From: Oegoconia quadripuncta
Taxonomy: Eukaryota > Arthropoda > Insecta > Lepidoptera > Autostichidae
Direction of reading: 5' to 3'
Assembly (NCBI GenBank): GCA_949316235.1
Contig: OX438753.1
Span: 17,156,496 to 17,220,495 of the forward strand
Length of the DNA stretch: 64,000 nucleotides
Part shown: positions 19,160 to 30,307 of the stretch, in pieces
Layout of the letters: every line of letters starts with the position of its first letter
Position numbering within the stretch: position 1 is the first letter of the stretch
Position numbers and translations under genes: made by a program
Notes under the pieces: model-generated
Told to the model about the DNA's origin: nothing
The model's database searches: none
What the model saw: the letters and a program-made list of their open reading frames with translations, nothing else

Positions 19160-22100
19160 AGACGGGGCCCAACGTGACTCTATTGCTACCTTGGACCCCA
19201 GACTAATTAAAGAAAGAATTTAAGGGTGAAAAATTAGGAAAGTGCAAATGGGAGTGTAGCTAATGTGACGCAATAAGCCAAAGCGGCTAATCCTATGGGG
19301 GAGAGAGTCAATCGATTCGATCCCCCAGGGAGACATTGGTTTATTAAGTCAAAAAATGAATTTTTAATATGTGGAGATAGTGGTGAACTGAGAGCAAGAA
19401 GGAACTTAGAACCCGAACACTTAAGCTCACATCTTGACTATGTTTAAAAAGTTCACTATATATTTTTAGTTGCATTTTTATGAAATATCAGGATTTTTCT
19501 TATAGGCCTGTGACACTTACTTTTAAAAACCCAGCTTATTTTATAAATGAACTAATATAAAACAGTCGTTATTTACTCTCAGGAATGATTCAGCTTTCCA
19601 CGAGAAGCTATTCGGCTTTATCCTCTGCTGAGTGAATGCGAACTTACTTAGCGAAATATATTGCAAGTCATTTATAGAACGATAAATAGTATGGAAACGT
19701 ATGTTTTCGTTTTATTGAAATGTGCTCGAAACGCGTAAAGCGCGTTTAATATTACGTATGCCTTTCTTGGGAACGAGATATGATAAATTTGTAAGAAGTT
19801 GTTTGTTTGCAGTCGCTAGTAATCTCGATAATTCAAGTTGTATAGTTAAGATTGAGCACGAAGTGTACCCATTCTCTAAATTAGGTTTTTTTTATCACTC
19901 ATTAATATTTTTTATAATGAAAAATAGCATTGTTATCTATGGCTGGCACCTACTCATACTTTTTCGAAATCAATGAATGCAGAAGTAATTACTGCCAAAG
20001 TAGTCACCCAAGAACGTTTTTCTGTAAATACGATCTGATTCTCGTCAATCAAGATTGCACTGTCGATAGAAATTAGTATTGTCACTTTCACACTATAGGC
20101 ACAGATTACCAATAAGTTACTAAAGTAACTATAGGTATGCGAGAGCAAAACTGATACAGGCCAGTAAGGATCCACTTTTAAAATCCTATATATAATCTTA
20201 AAGGTCGTGATTTTTTGTACATGGATAGAGTTACCTGCCAGTGATAAAATAAAAATGTTTTCTAACTAATCGGTAGCTTGCTTTAGATATAGTATAGGTA
20301 TTTAGCAATAAAACATAGACTATTAGATTAAAATTACCACTTCTACAAAAAATCTGGAACTTTCAAATTATAGGAAGTTGTACCATAAAAATTACTTATT
20401 GTTGCTGTTCTAGTAAACATCTGGCTTCGTGTCTCATCTTAACTTTAAATCCTGAACTATTTTCTAGTGATGATTTACAGGTGTATACACATATAACGAT
20501 AAGTAGACTTAATTTACCCAGATGATTTACTCTGAATGCCAATAATTGAGAGTTTCTACCCTTTAATGAACGCTGGACTGACAATTCATTTTCTTAACTT
20601 GCAATAGACCGAAAGAAGACTAAACCGAAAACAGACTTCACTATCAAAATACTAGATCAACAAACTGTTGAACGAGCGTGAATCTTTGGGGTGTTGTAAA
20701 GCAGATTTGTCTCCATCTACAGGATATTTCAAATTATCATTAGCCTAATAGAAAGAGGATAGACGGCGGCAAATATTCCAATGTTGGTTATAGATAGCCT
20801 GAAAAGGTTATTCGTAAAATATAATATTTAATTTTAATATTAATATTAAAGACGGATAGCAATAACACAACTTCTATATCTATTAGTTCCGAGATCAAAA
20901 TTATCGAGAGCCATGTTGGTTGCAGACAAATCATTATTACGTCGGTACATTATAGAAATTGCAATGTAATATGAGGTATTGCTTTTATATGCTAATATAC
21001 TTGTTTCTTTATGAGAGATTTGTCTCAAAGTCTCGAAAAATATTCACGCGCCCCAACACCGTGGCAACCCTACTAGTCAAGAATATTTAGCACTTACAAC
21101 TGTGTCAAGAACTGAGTTCCGTACCATTAATAACGTTATAATGCTATACATTGTCAGTATCGATCATTGTTCTCGTGGAACCGTGGCGATTGGCAATTTG
21201 ATGGAGAGCCATGCAACCACTGACCCATGACTAACGGATGTTGCACAAGCCGATTATTGTATTAGATATATTTGAGTTACCATTCACAGTATTCTAGTAT
21301 TTGGGGTTTCCCATAAAGAAACATCAACCAACAAATTTCCTCTTGTATACATTGTAAAAATATATTCGGCTGTATCATTGGCGCGGAGGTCTACAAACCT
21401 GTGACCGTGATAATTTATAGCATTTTAAACATTAGACAAATATTTCCATGAAAATAGTATACTATTAGAATTTAGTTTAGATACAAAACATAATGACCGC
21501 AGTATAAAACCAGGAAGAGCAATTGGTCACATTAAATTGGACAAACCAGCATTAAAAGCTTATGGTAAATTATTGCGTAGATTATCTATCCGCTTGGTCA
21601 ACGTTTAAACGAAACCGATATATTCAGTTCTCATTTTAACATTTACTACATTATTTTTATTTGGGATAAAAATGTTTTATCTTATAGCGAAGATTGGAAA
21701 ACTTGTTTTATTTGTCAGGAATCGCTGGAACATTCACCAATCATGCAAAAAATAAATTTGAATAAATATTTTTTTGTGACGACACGGTCTAAATCTGGAT
21801 ATTTTTTTTTTTTCGAAGTAAATACATTTTGTTAACTTTACATAGAAGAAATGCTGTAACAGTTGTTGGTAGAATCAACGTAAATGGATGGTAGTTAGTG
21901 CCTGGATATGATCAGAAATTTTGAAAAAGTTCAAAATTGCAATTTTGTTTATTTTATTTTATTCGTTTGGAAAACTTACATCTTCTTATAGCTAAGTGAA
22001 ATTAATTTCAGAAAGGCACTAACAAGTTTTCACATATAGATTTCTACATGAAAGGAACACATATTGTATGTAGAAGAAAAGAAAGAAAAAGTCACATTAC

Positions 22101-22160
22101 ACGTGTGTAACGTAATCAAATGTAGTAATGTGAGTAGGCCTTCAAAGAAAAGAACAAATA
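19160..22160. other. 3-kb AT-rich stretch without a supported gene
   Basis: A tRNA-like scrap lies at 19265-19340 (AGCGGCTAA ... ATTCGATCCCCC), possibly a decayed SINE head. Frames of 84, 73, 62 and 60 aa at 19722, 19954, 20396 and 20846 show no domain, codon bias or splice context. I see no other features. Confidence 0.5.
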
Positions 22161-22166
22161 ATTAAG

Positions 22167-22348
22167 CTACCGCCAAACAGCAATGTTAATAGCATTGTTG
22201 TGTTCCGGTTGTCAGAGATAAGATAGCCAGTCCCCCGAATAAGATGGGGTTTCCGGGTCAGTATACTACCACCTTCGGCCTCATCCTCACTTAACATAGC
22301 GATATTGAGGTCAAGGGCTAACCCGTTGTGGATAAAAAAAAAAAAAAA
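22167..22348 (+). repeat. SINE family A, 3' half
   Basis: It starts at TACCGCCAAACAGCAATG and runs to AACCCGTTGTGGATAAAAAA with a 14-A tail. The tRNA-like head is missing. Confidence 0.85.
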
Positions 22349-22349
22349 G

Positions 22350-23215
22350 CTACTGTAACTGAATAAACAATTTCTAAATTAATACTCACTTGGAAGTGAA
22401 CCCAAGAAAAATGTTTTTGTGCAAGTTTGTTTTACTTTTATTGGTTTTGGAAATAAAAAGATCTGTAGTAAACACCTCACAAGTTAGATAATTGAAGGCA
22501 ATTACTGCTCAGCAGAAGAAACAATTTTTGCTTAGTTTGTGTGGTATACGCCGGGGGTGCTAAGCGGGGATTATGTCTCAATGGCCTGGTTATTGTTAAC
22601 TATATACCAACTTTACTTTAATGACATCTGTATTTTAATTATCTCTAAGTGTCGTAAGGCAGTGTTTACCAGTCACTGTGCCGATCGATGGATTAACCTA
22701 TAATAACGAATTTTGACAGTGTACCATTCATCATTTACATAACTACTGCCAATGTTTTAGAATGGCCTATGTTGACGATTTAACAGTCAGATAATTTGAA
22801 AAATTTATTTATATAGAATTAGAAATTATAATATTTTCCAGAATAGGTACAGTTTATAAGAATTCACTATAAGAATTTTTGAATCATGTATTTAACCTAC
22901 ATGCAGACATGCAAAACATTATTTGTGATACTTTACATAACATCTCGAATAGAGTAATTTCAATAATTTAAATATTCCTTTAGGGTTTATCTGAGACGTC
23001 ATTCCATGCAAACTTTCAAGTACAAATTTTTCGAAATGAATAAAACTATTCTAGTGAAACTTTATACGCATGAGCAGGGTACATAAATCTAAAAAGTTAG
23101 TAGTAAACATTTTGAAAATATCGAATTTAAAAGAATATATTGCATTTTGTCTGTTACTATGGAAAACTTAAAATCGCTGTAATTTAGTTTCTATACTCTT
23201 TTACGACAAGTAAGC
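22350..23215. other. AT-rich stretch, no gene seen
   Basis: A short GC-rich patch at ~22545-22580 has no recognisable identity. Nothing else supportable. Confidence 0.5.
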
Positions 23216-23220
23216 GTTAA

Positions 23221-23546
23221 GCGTCGGTGGCTGAGCGGTTATTACGTGGTCTCGATATTTGGGAGGTCCGGGTTCGATTCCCACGCCGGCCATGGCCTGT
23301 ACATGTACCAATGAATTTTTAATTTAATTTAATTACTTATGAGCATTTATCCGATTGCTCTTAAACGGTGAAAGAAAACATCGTGAGGAAACCTGCATGC
23401 CTGAGAAATAATTATTCAAGGGCATGTGAAGTCCCCAACCCGCATTGGGCCAGCGTGGTGGACTATACTCCCATACTCCCTCATTATACGAAGGAAGGTC
23501 TATATCCCTGCACTGGGATGTTTGCGGACTGAGGATGATGATGATT
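23221..23546 (+). repeat. SINE family C, full length
   Basis: tRNA-like head GCGTCGGTGGCTGAGCGG (A box) to GGGTTCGATTCCCACGCCGG (B box, 23269-23288). The body follows: CCAATGAATTTTTAATTT, CATCGTGAGGAAACCTGC, CCCCAACCCGCATTGGGC and CACTGGGATGTTTGC, ending in GATGATGAT repeats. It is the best copy of the family here. It is not a tRNA gene, because the acceptor arms do not pair and the body continues. Confidence 0.85.
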
Positions 23547-23683
23547 ATGACTCTTTTACTAAATTGTTCTCCACTAACTTTTTAGATCAATGTACGAGTA
23601 CGTGGCTCATGGGTATAACATTTCATTACAATTAGAAACACTTTGCCTGAACCAATTATTAATATTACCTCTCTTTTTTTCAG

Positions 23684-23884
23684 ATGTAACCAATGTAACC
23701 AGCTTCAGTAGTGACATCAGTGATACAGTGACGTGCAAAGTTAATAAACGGTGATAATTTGACAAATATGTTGTCAAGATGAAGCTGTGGAAAAGCCTAA
23801 AGATCTCAATAGGCAGTCGGAACGACCCCAAGTCGTATTCGCAGGAGATACCACAATGGAGTGGACAGGGGTATGAATTAGACG
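23684..23884 (+). CDS. Candidate host 5' coding exon (unidentified gene)
   Basis: A 201-nt putative internal exon. Upstream is a strong acceptor: a CTCTCTTTTTTTCAG pyrimidine tract ending at 23683 with a TTAAT-like branch region. Downstream, GACG|GTATGT gives a good donor at 23885. Two ATGTAA start-stops and a 4-codon uORF precede ATG 23779 (A at -3), which opens 35 codons (MKLWKSLKISIGSR...). An in-frame stop at 23755 supports this ATG as the start. The donor splits a codon after its first base. The peptide is basic then Tyr/Ser/Gln-rich, with no signal peptide. It matches no repeat in the window. I do not recognise the protein; partner exons must lie in or beyond the window. Without splicing the frame runs on to a stop at 23970. 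Confidence 0.45.
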
Positions 23885-24040
23885 GTATGTACTCATGTCA
23901 TCTCTATACCACACATATAAACAGCTGGCTCTGTAGCAGCTGCAGCTCTCCCTTAGCGCGATCGCCATAGCGCGATAGGATTTTACTTTAAGATAGAATA
24001 ATTTTATTTCTACACAGCCAGAGACAGTAACAGTATTGAA

Positions 24041-24272
24041 GACCGATTGGTGTAGTGGATAGTGACCCTATAAGCGAAACCAACGGTTGCGGGTTCGAAT
24101 CCCGCGAGGGGTAAATGTTTGTGTGATGAATACGAACATTTATTCCCGAGTCTTGGATGTTTGTATAAATATTTATGTATGTTTATCCGTTTATGTTGTA
24201 TCTATAGCACAAGCTTTGCTTAGTTTGGGACTAGATGATTGGTGTAAGTGTCCGAAATATTTATTTATTTGT
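24041..24272 (+). repeat. SINE family B, full length
   Basis: Head GACCGATTGGTGTAGTGGAT (A-box region) to GGGTTCGAATCCCGCGAGGGG (B box, 24090-24112). The body is TGTGTGATGAATACGAACAT, TATTCCCGAGTC, AGCACAAGCTTTGCTTAG and TGTCCGAAATATTTATTTATT. This is the best copy of the family. Confidence 0.9.
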
Positions 24273-24412
24273 TAACATTAAATTCCTGTTTACAAATTAG
24301 AAGCCGGTACTCTTTATCATTATAATATTGTTTAAATGCTGCCAGTATACTTGTGAAATTGACAAAATTGAAACATTAAATCACCAAGCTTCGTAAGGCT
24401 CGAACCTAGGCC
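24272..24412 (+). repeat. Segment shared with 15055-15193
   Basis: ATTCCTGTTTACAAATTAGAA, CGGTACT, TGTTTAAATGC, TGTGAAA, TTGAAACAT and TCACCAAGCTTCGTA..GGCTCGAACCTA occur in the same order downstream of SINE-B at both loci. The segment ends with a T-arm-like palindrome (TTCGTAGG / CCTACGAA at 15172-15193), which on the minus strand reads as a B box. Confidence 0.75.
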
Positions 24413-24414
24413 AT

Positions 24415-24870
24415 CCCACCAATTCATACTTCATTTTATCTTCCTTGGTTAATGCGGTAAAGGAAAATATTATGTGAAATCCTTTACTTTTTAGTATCCA
24501 TAGTATAACAGATTGGCCCAGGAATTTCCGTGATTTAGTGTATCTACTCGACAATATGTAAAATCATAGTATTTTCTAACACTTACTATGGGTTCAACGC
24601 TACGATTAAATTCTCAGAATTTCATTTAACTACACACTTCTCCTTTAAAAACTTGTCCAATACGAGTTTACTCAGCGAACTTGCCACTTTAAAGTTCTCA
24701 CGTTTACTTCCACTGGAGTTGTACAATTGAGGTATACCTTGGTAGGTGTATTTCATGATATCATATCGTCTATTCTGCAAATAGTTCTAAGTGCGGATGA
24801 GAAAATCCAGGTACGACCCTATTAATTCGCGTAAGTTCATATAAAACTCTGAGTTTGACGCTCAGATTGT
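24415..24870. other. AT-rich stretch, no gene seen
   Basis: Nothing recognised. Confidence 0.45.
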
Positions 24871-24871
24871 A

Positions 24872-25160
24872 CATTTTTTATGCAAAACAGGTTAGCACTT
24901 AACCTCAATCACACCTGAAACCCCATCTTATTTGGGGAACTGGACATCTTATCTCTGACAACCGGTTTGTCTGTGTTAGTATCTATTTCATAAAATAGAT
25001 GGTCAATTTTTATTTGGAGAGTATAAGTTCCTTGCTGAGTGAAGATTAGGCCAAAAAGATGCTTACCAGGAACCCCCAACTTACTTTGGAGAGTGATTAA
25101 TCTCATCAGAAACAAACATAATACCACAATTTTATCAACAATGCTATTTGGCGGAAATCT
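24872..25160 (-). repeat. Rearranged, decayed SINE family A
   Basis: 24872-24970 is a minus-strand SINE-A 3' part with an internal deletion after CAATCACACCTGAA. 25030-25160 is a more diverged minus-strand stretch (GTGAAGATTAGGCC, GGAACCCCCAAC, CAATGCTATTTGGCGG). Either one copy was broken by ~60 bp of other sequence, or two copies lie together. Confidence 0.6.
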
Positions 25161-25164
25161 TAGC

Positions 25165-25822
25165 TAGGAGATTGTTCAAAAATGCTCTGCAACTACCCAG
25201 AGTACTAAAAATGTATACCCCTTGGAATCGTTCCCAGACCCTTTATTTTGAAAACCCCATAATATTTATATTGAGCCAAATGGGCGTAAACTTCCAATAA
25301 TATATCACATTACCAATCGATTCTACTGATCGTTTTAATGAAAAAAAAATTAATGATGCGTAGAATCCACTTAAAAAAATAGGTAAGTTTCAATCGACGT
25401 AAGATATTTTAATGCAAACTATAACTAACATTTCAAATTTGCAAATGAACAAAAATAATATAAGGAAGAAGTTATTTAAGCAAAAGTTAGAATCCAATAT
25501 AGTTTGTATTGCTCCTTTAGCCCCGCAGCCATGCTGAGATTGCAATGATTTGGCAATTTCGCTCAAGAATTCCACTCTTGCCTTTGAATATTCTCTTTAT
25601 ATTCTGAGCATAGACTTGTCGCATAAAATTTTTTATTTAAAGTTATACAGGTCGGGGGTAGGCGGACAGAATTTCGTTTCTAACATTATTCTTTATTTTT
25701 ACACGTTGTAAGGTCTTCTTCTATACTGTGATAGCGACATCTCATCTGAATTATTACAACGACGTTTGCTTGAAATTATTTAACTTCAAGGAAGTTCAAT
25801 TCAAAAAATAATATTAGTTTTG
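25165..25822. other. AT-rich stretch, no gene seen
   Basis: A 61-aa minus frame at 25390-25575 has no recognisable character. Confidence 0.45.
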
Positions 25823-25823
25823 C

Positions 25824-26047
25824 TAGGGCATTTTAAATGTCCGCCTGGCTAGCTACCACCATCTTATCTAAATCTGCCGCCAAACAGCAATGTTAATAGC
25901 ATTGTTGTGTTGTCAGAGATAAGATAGCCAGTTCCCCAAATATTTGGGTTTCCGGATCAGTACGCTTCCACCTTCGGCCTCATCTTCACTCATGTTAATC
26001 AGATGTGATTGGGATCAAGTGCTAACCCGTTGTGCATAAAAAATATA
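25824..26047 (+). repeat. SINE family A, headless
   Basis: It starts at GGGCATTTTAAATGTCCGCC and ends CTAACCCGTTGTGCATAAAAAA. Small deletions affect the TGTTCCGGTTGTC and CCCCAAATG parts. Confidence 0.85.
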
Positions 26048-26870
26048 TATATTGCAATACATCTGACGGTTGTATTCTGGTGCGCTGGCTACTTGGCCTG
26101 ATACGTCACATGTGAGTCACAAGTGAGGTACGTCACTTTGGTCCAATCTTATAGAATCTTATGTGTAGAACTCAGTCTCACAATGCTCAGTCGAGTGTTG
26201 CATATAACTAGGCGTTTTTAACCTTTCATTTCGGGTTTCCGGTATTTCATTTCTAAACATAGCCTAGTCGTCCGTCATCAAATAATATATTTATAAAAAT
26301 GGTGTCGGGCAAGCTAGTTTTAGCTTCAGGCGATCACACCTCGGGTGGTTTCTCCGCACAAAGGTTGAGTCTGGCGTAGCAGCAGCGGGGCATCGAAATG
26401 AAGAATAGCGTACTGAGTACAATGTCACAGTAGCTACAGCTAGAGGTGGCTCATTTTTACAACCTGTTTGACTTATGTTTTTTTTGTAAATATATATATT
26501 TTTATTTCTCATTAACATTAAAGTGAATTCCTTTTTTAAATGTTAGAATGTTTAAGTATGTGCTACAAACGCCATTCTGTGGAATTGCCGAGAGTCAAAC
26601 ATCATATATACTGTATAAGCATTAAAACGATAAACGATGCCTACAAAAAATCAATCGTTCATCTCAAACGCGCATCCAAATACACACACACACATATGCA
26701 CACATTTAAATAAAAAAAAATATTTTTTCTATAGCTAATAAATATAATATTAATTACATAGTATTAATTCCCAACCTTAGTATATAGTATAATGTATGGA
26801 ACTACTAAAATTTTCATTTTCAAACGATTTAAAGCGTGTCGCTAAAATATAAAGAAATACGTCGTTCACA
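26048..26870. other. AT-rich stretch, no gene seen
   Basis: A somewhat GC-richer patch at 26300-26460 holds a 75-aa minus frame without recognisable features. A short CA microsatellite is at ~26683-26696. Confidence 0.45.
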
Positions 26871-26874
26871 ATAT

Positions 26875-26965
26875 ACAATACAATACAATACAATACAAAT
26901 ACTCTTTATTGCGCAAAATAATTTACAATAATTTTGATGATAACAATAGAACACAATTAGGCGGT
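26875..26965 (-). repeat. LINE 3' tail (GATT-type) with AATAC microsatellite
   Basis: The minus strand reads GTGATAAGACCGCCTAATTGTG and then GCAATAAAGAGTATTTG, followed by a (GTATT)n tail (26875-26899 on +). The first part matches 57488-57510 and the last matches 55325-55345, tying these tails to one family. Confidence 0.6.
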
Positions 26966-27086
26966 CTTATCACTAATATAATACTTTCGTCAATTCTGAA
27001 ATGTCAACATTGCCATTCAGGATCAATATATTTTTCTCAATATAACTCAGTTGTACCAAATAATCATTTTAACAGTTAGCTAAATG

Positions 27087-27389
27087 TTTTTTTTATGCAC
27101 GACGGATTCGTACTTGACCTCAATCACACCTGATGTTAAGTGAAGATGAGGTCGAAGGTGGAAGCGTATTGACCCGGAAACCCCAACACATTTGGGGGAC
27201 TGGCTTTATCTCTGTCAACTGGAACAAAAACAATGCTATTAACATTGCTGCTTGGCGGCAGATTTAGATAAGATGGTGGCCCTGCCACCAACCAAACTGA
27301 GTACTTAAACATGTACCCCGCTGGGGATCGAACCCGAGGACTCCGAATCGTAAACCAAATGTTGTTTACATTGAGCCACGGAGGCGGTT
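27087..27389 (-). repeat. SINE family A, full length
   Basis: Complete minus-strand copy from the A-rich tail (TTTTTTTTATGCAC) to the head complement (CATTGAGCCACGGAGGCGG). The B box complement GGGGATCGAACCCG is at 27327-27340. Small deletions occur in the middle. Confidence 0.9.
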
Positions 27390-27390
27390 G

Positions 27391-28239
27391 GTAAGGTTTA
27401 GCTTAGCACTGAAATATATTGATATGTAGGGCAATATAATGAGATAAGATGATACTTATAGTCAGCAATAGAAACAAGACTTCATCAGTAAATCAAGTAA
27501 TAATACACTTACCATTTTCTGTTTCTTTTCTATTGTGCAATATTGTATTGTAATAATTAGTAAATAATCCCATTAAATGTTTATGATTACTAGTGAGAGA
27601 TTCTGCTTTCTGTCATCAATATGCTCTATGATACTAAATATCACAAGTAATCGTAAAACGTAATAATACTTAACAATAGGTGTATAACAGAGACAATGAG
27701 AATAAAGGGCCTTGACATTAGTGGATACGATTCCGTTGTACTACTAATTACATCGCTCAGCACGTTTCAGCATTTCGCCTATGCCTCTGTCTCATCATTC
27801 CACATTGTTTGCGCTCATTAAGACCAAATGAGTAGATTGCTGACTTATAGAATTAGTGCTTATTTTTGTATGTCTTATCCATTATTCTGTGGATTGAATG
27901 TATACCTGCAGAATACTATATTGTTGACTGATTGTTTAATAAGTCGGTTTAATAAGTATTTTTGTGATATGAAATATTGTAATAGAATTTTATCGTGATA
28001 TCGTTACTTTTCTTAAGTTTCTGATATCATCATGCTTTGCAATTGATAGAATAACCCACGCAAATAAATAATCGGGGAGCTCTCAGGTTAGATTATTGTA
28101 GGGATATAAATATAGTCACACAAGTTATGTATAATATAGATTGCACTTGGAGCAACTTTCGTGACACTAAAATACATTTTGCAGCGAAGTTTATGTTTTC
28201 TGGAGTAAATCTAATCCATGATGTCAGTGTTGAAGTTTT
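27391..28239. other. AT-rich stretch, no gene seen
   Basis: Nothing recognised on either strand. Confidence 0.5.
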
Positions 28240-28240
28240 A

Positions 28241-28570
28241 ACCGCCTCCGTGGCTCAATGTAAACAACATTGGGTTTACGATTCGGAGGTCACGGGTTCG
28301 ATCCCCAGCGAGGAACATGTTTAAGTACTCGGTTTGGTTGGTGGTAGGGCATTTTAAATGTCCGCCTGGTTAGCTACCACTATCTTATCTAAATCTGCCG
28401 CCAAGCAGCAATGTTAATAGCATAATTGTATTCCGGTTGTCAGAGATAAGTTAGCCAGTCCTCCAAATGTCTTGGGGTTTCCGGGTCAGTACGCTTCCAC
28501 TTTCGACCTCCTCTTCACTTAACATCAGGTGTGATTGAGGTCAAGTACTAACCCGTTGTGCATAAAAAAA
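28241..28570 (+). repeat. SINE family A, full length
   Basis: Head ACCGCCTCCGTGGCTCAATG through GGGTTCGATCCCCAGCG, full body, and tail GTTGTGCATAAAAAAA. Near consensus, so a younger copy. The 65-aa frame across the head is incidental. Confidence 0.9.
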
Positions 28571-28619
28571 ATAACAAATCTACTTAACAACAGGATAGTA
28601 TAAATAGCATGATTGACAA

Positions 28620-28728
28620 AGATGTAAAATCAGCAAATTACGAGTTTGTTATTGCTAATTATAACAAACTCGTGATCTGTTGATGGCCTTAAGGCCCAGA
28701 ATTGAAAGACAGTTTTGATTTTACATCT
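28620..28728. repeat. 109-bp nested inverted repeat (MITE-like)
   Basis: 13-bp perfect terminal arms AGATGTAAAATCA (28620-28632) pair with 28716-28728. Inside is a second perfect hairpin (ACGAGTTTGTTAT, 28640-28652, with 28661-28673) and a 12-bp palindrome GGCCTTAAGGCC (28685-28696). The ends and size suit a miniature inverted-repeat element; a target duplication is not clear. Confidence 0.6.
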
Positions 28729-28840
28729 AAAAGAAGCACACGAGTTACTTTAACGCCAGACACAAAGAGCGGTTATAAGATTGTAGACTGTGGTAATGTA
28801 GCGCCATAATGGCTAAATTAGTTTGAAAATAGTAGTTGAC

Positions 28841-29058
28841 GACCGATTTGTGTAGTGGATAGTGACCCTGTCTGCGAAACCAACGGTTGCGGATTCGAAT
28901 TAGGAGGTAATGTTTGTATGATGAATACGAACATTATTCCCGAGTCACGGATGTTTATATAAATATTTATGTATATTTATTCGTTCTCTAGCATCCATAG
29001 CACAAGCTTTGCTAAGTTTGGGACTAGATGAGTGGTCCGAAATATTTATTTATTTTAT
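28841..29058 (+). repeat. SINE family B
   Basis: GACCGATTTGTGTAGTGGATAG head, a slightly deleted B-box region (GGATTCGAATTAGG), then the usual body and a TTTATTTATTTTAT end. The B box is damaged, so transcription is unlikely. Confidence 0.85.
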
Positions 29059-29059
29059 G

Positions 29060-30025
29060 TTTGGCGAAGGTTAAGCAGTTTCTAATATATTTTTATATTC
29101 TCTGGGTATTTTTAAATTGTCAATTGATATTTACTTTAGTGAAATACAACTTTCTAACCTAAAAATGTATAGCGTATAGCAGTTCGGATAGTTCAAGAGT
29201 CGGGGAAGGCCATACGCTACTTTTACAGTGAGAAAAAAAACTTATACCGACTGTGCGAGCCAAGCTACGGGTGCAAGCTAGTCATATTTGACCCGCATTG
29301 TCTGGAACTTCTTATTATTTGGTTAAGTATGTTACACAAGTCTTTAGTCTGTTAGTATTCAGTTCCCAAGGACAATGTTACTCCGTGCAATATGTTTGCG
29401 TCAAAAGTTTTTATGATTCAATTTGCTCCTGTCCCTTGAATATAGTTCGTTGATAGGCGAAACATGTGTCTACTTCAGTCCTTTAGGGCTCGAAACGAGA
29501 CTTCGAAGCACTTGTCATTTTCTCCAATTGGGAAAATTGTTATAAAATGTTGCAAGTAATATAGATTAATAAAAGTCTTGACTGTCTCGACTGAATGACT
29601 GGTTCCATGTTGATGAAATTTGGCAGGTGTTTTCCGTAATCAGAGGCGCAATTAGAAGGATTTTGGGATAAATGTTTCTATCAAAACTCAAGTACCTACT
29701 GTATAAAAATGAAAATTGTTGTGAATATTATTGAAACAATATAGAATTGTTGAAATAAATAATCACGTGTTTTTTGTCTATTTCAAAACGCTTTATTGTT
29801 TCTTAAAATTTCCACTTGCTATACCTATTACGTTTATGGTTAGTAAATATTTTTTAATTCAGGTCTAATTTACCTACAATAGAAGTAGCCTTTATGGTCA
29901 TTGCCTAAACTCCGTATATGTTTGACTATATTGGATGCTAATAGATAGATAGATAGATAGATAAATCGTTTATTTGTATCTCCATTTGTATGTATTTGTA
30001 ATATGATTATAGGTAGTTAGTTAGA
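29060..30025. other. AT-rich stretch with a TAGA microsatellite
   Basis: (TAGA)n at 29938-29962. Otherwise no coding frame or repeat family member. Confidence 0.5.
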
Positions 30026-30026
30026 C

Positions 30027-30307
30027 ACTAATGTGGCTCAATGTAAATAATATAAGGTTTGCGAATTTCGGGTTCGATCCCCAGCGTTTTAAAGATCCGC
30101 CTGGCTAGATATCACCATCTTATCTATAGTCAGCCGCCAAAGCAATGTTAATAGCATCGTTGTGTTCCGATTGTCAGAGATAAGATAGCCAGTCCCCGGA
30201 AATAAGATGGGGTTTCCGGGTCAGTACGGTTTTACCTTCGGCTTCATCTTCACTTAACATCAGGTGTGATTGAGGTCAAGTGCTAACCCGGTGTGCATAA
30301 AAAAATG
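30027..30307 (+). repeat. SINE family A, deleted
   Basis: AATGTGGCTCAATGTAAATAAT head with B box GGGTTCGATCCCCAGCG, then a direct jump to TTTTAAAGATCCGCC. The ~40 bp between (ACATGTTTAAGTACTCGG...) are lost. The tail is GGTGTGCATAAAAAAA. Confidence 0.85.
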
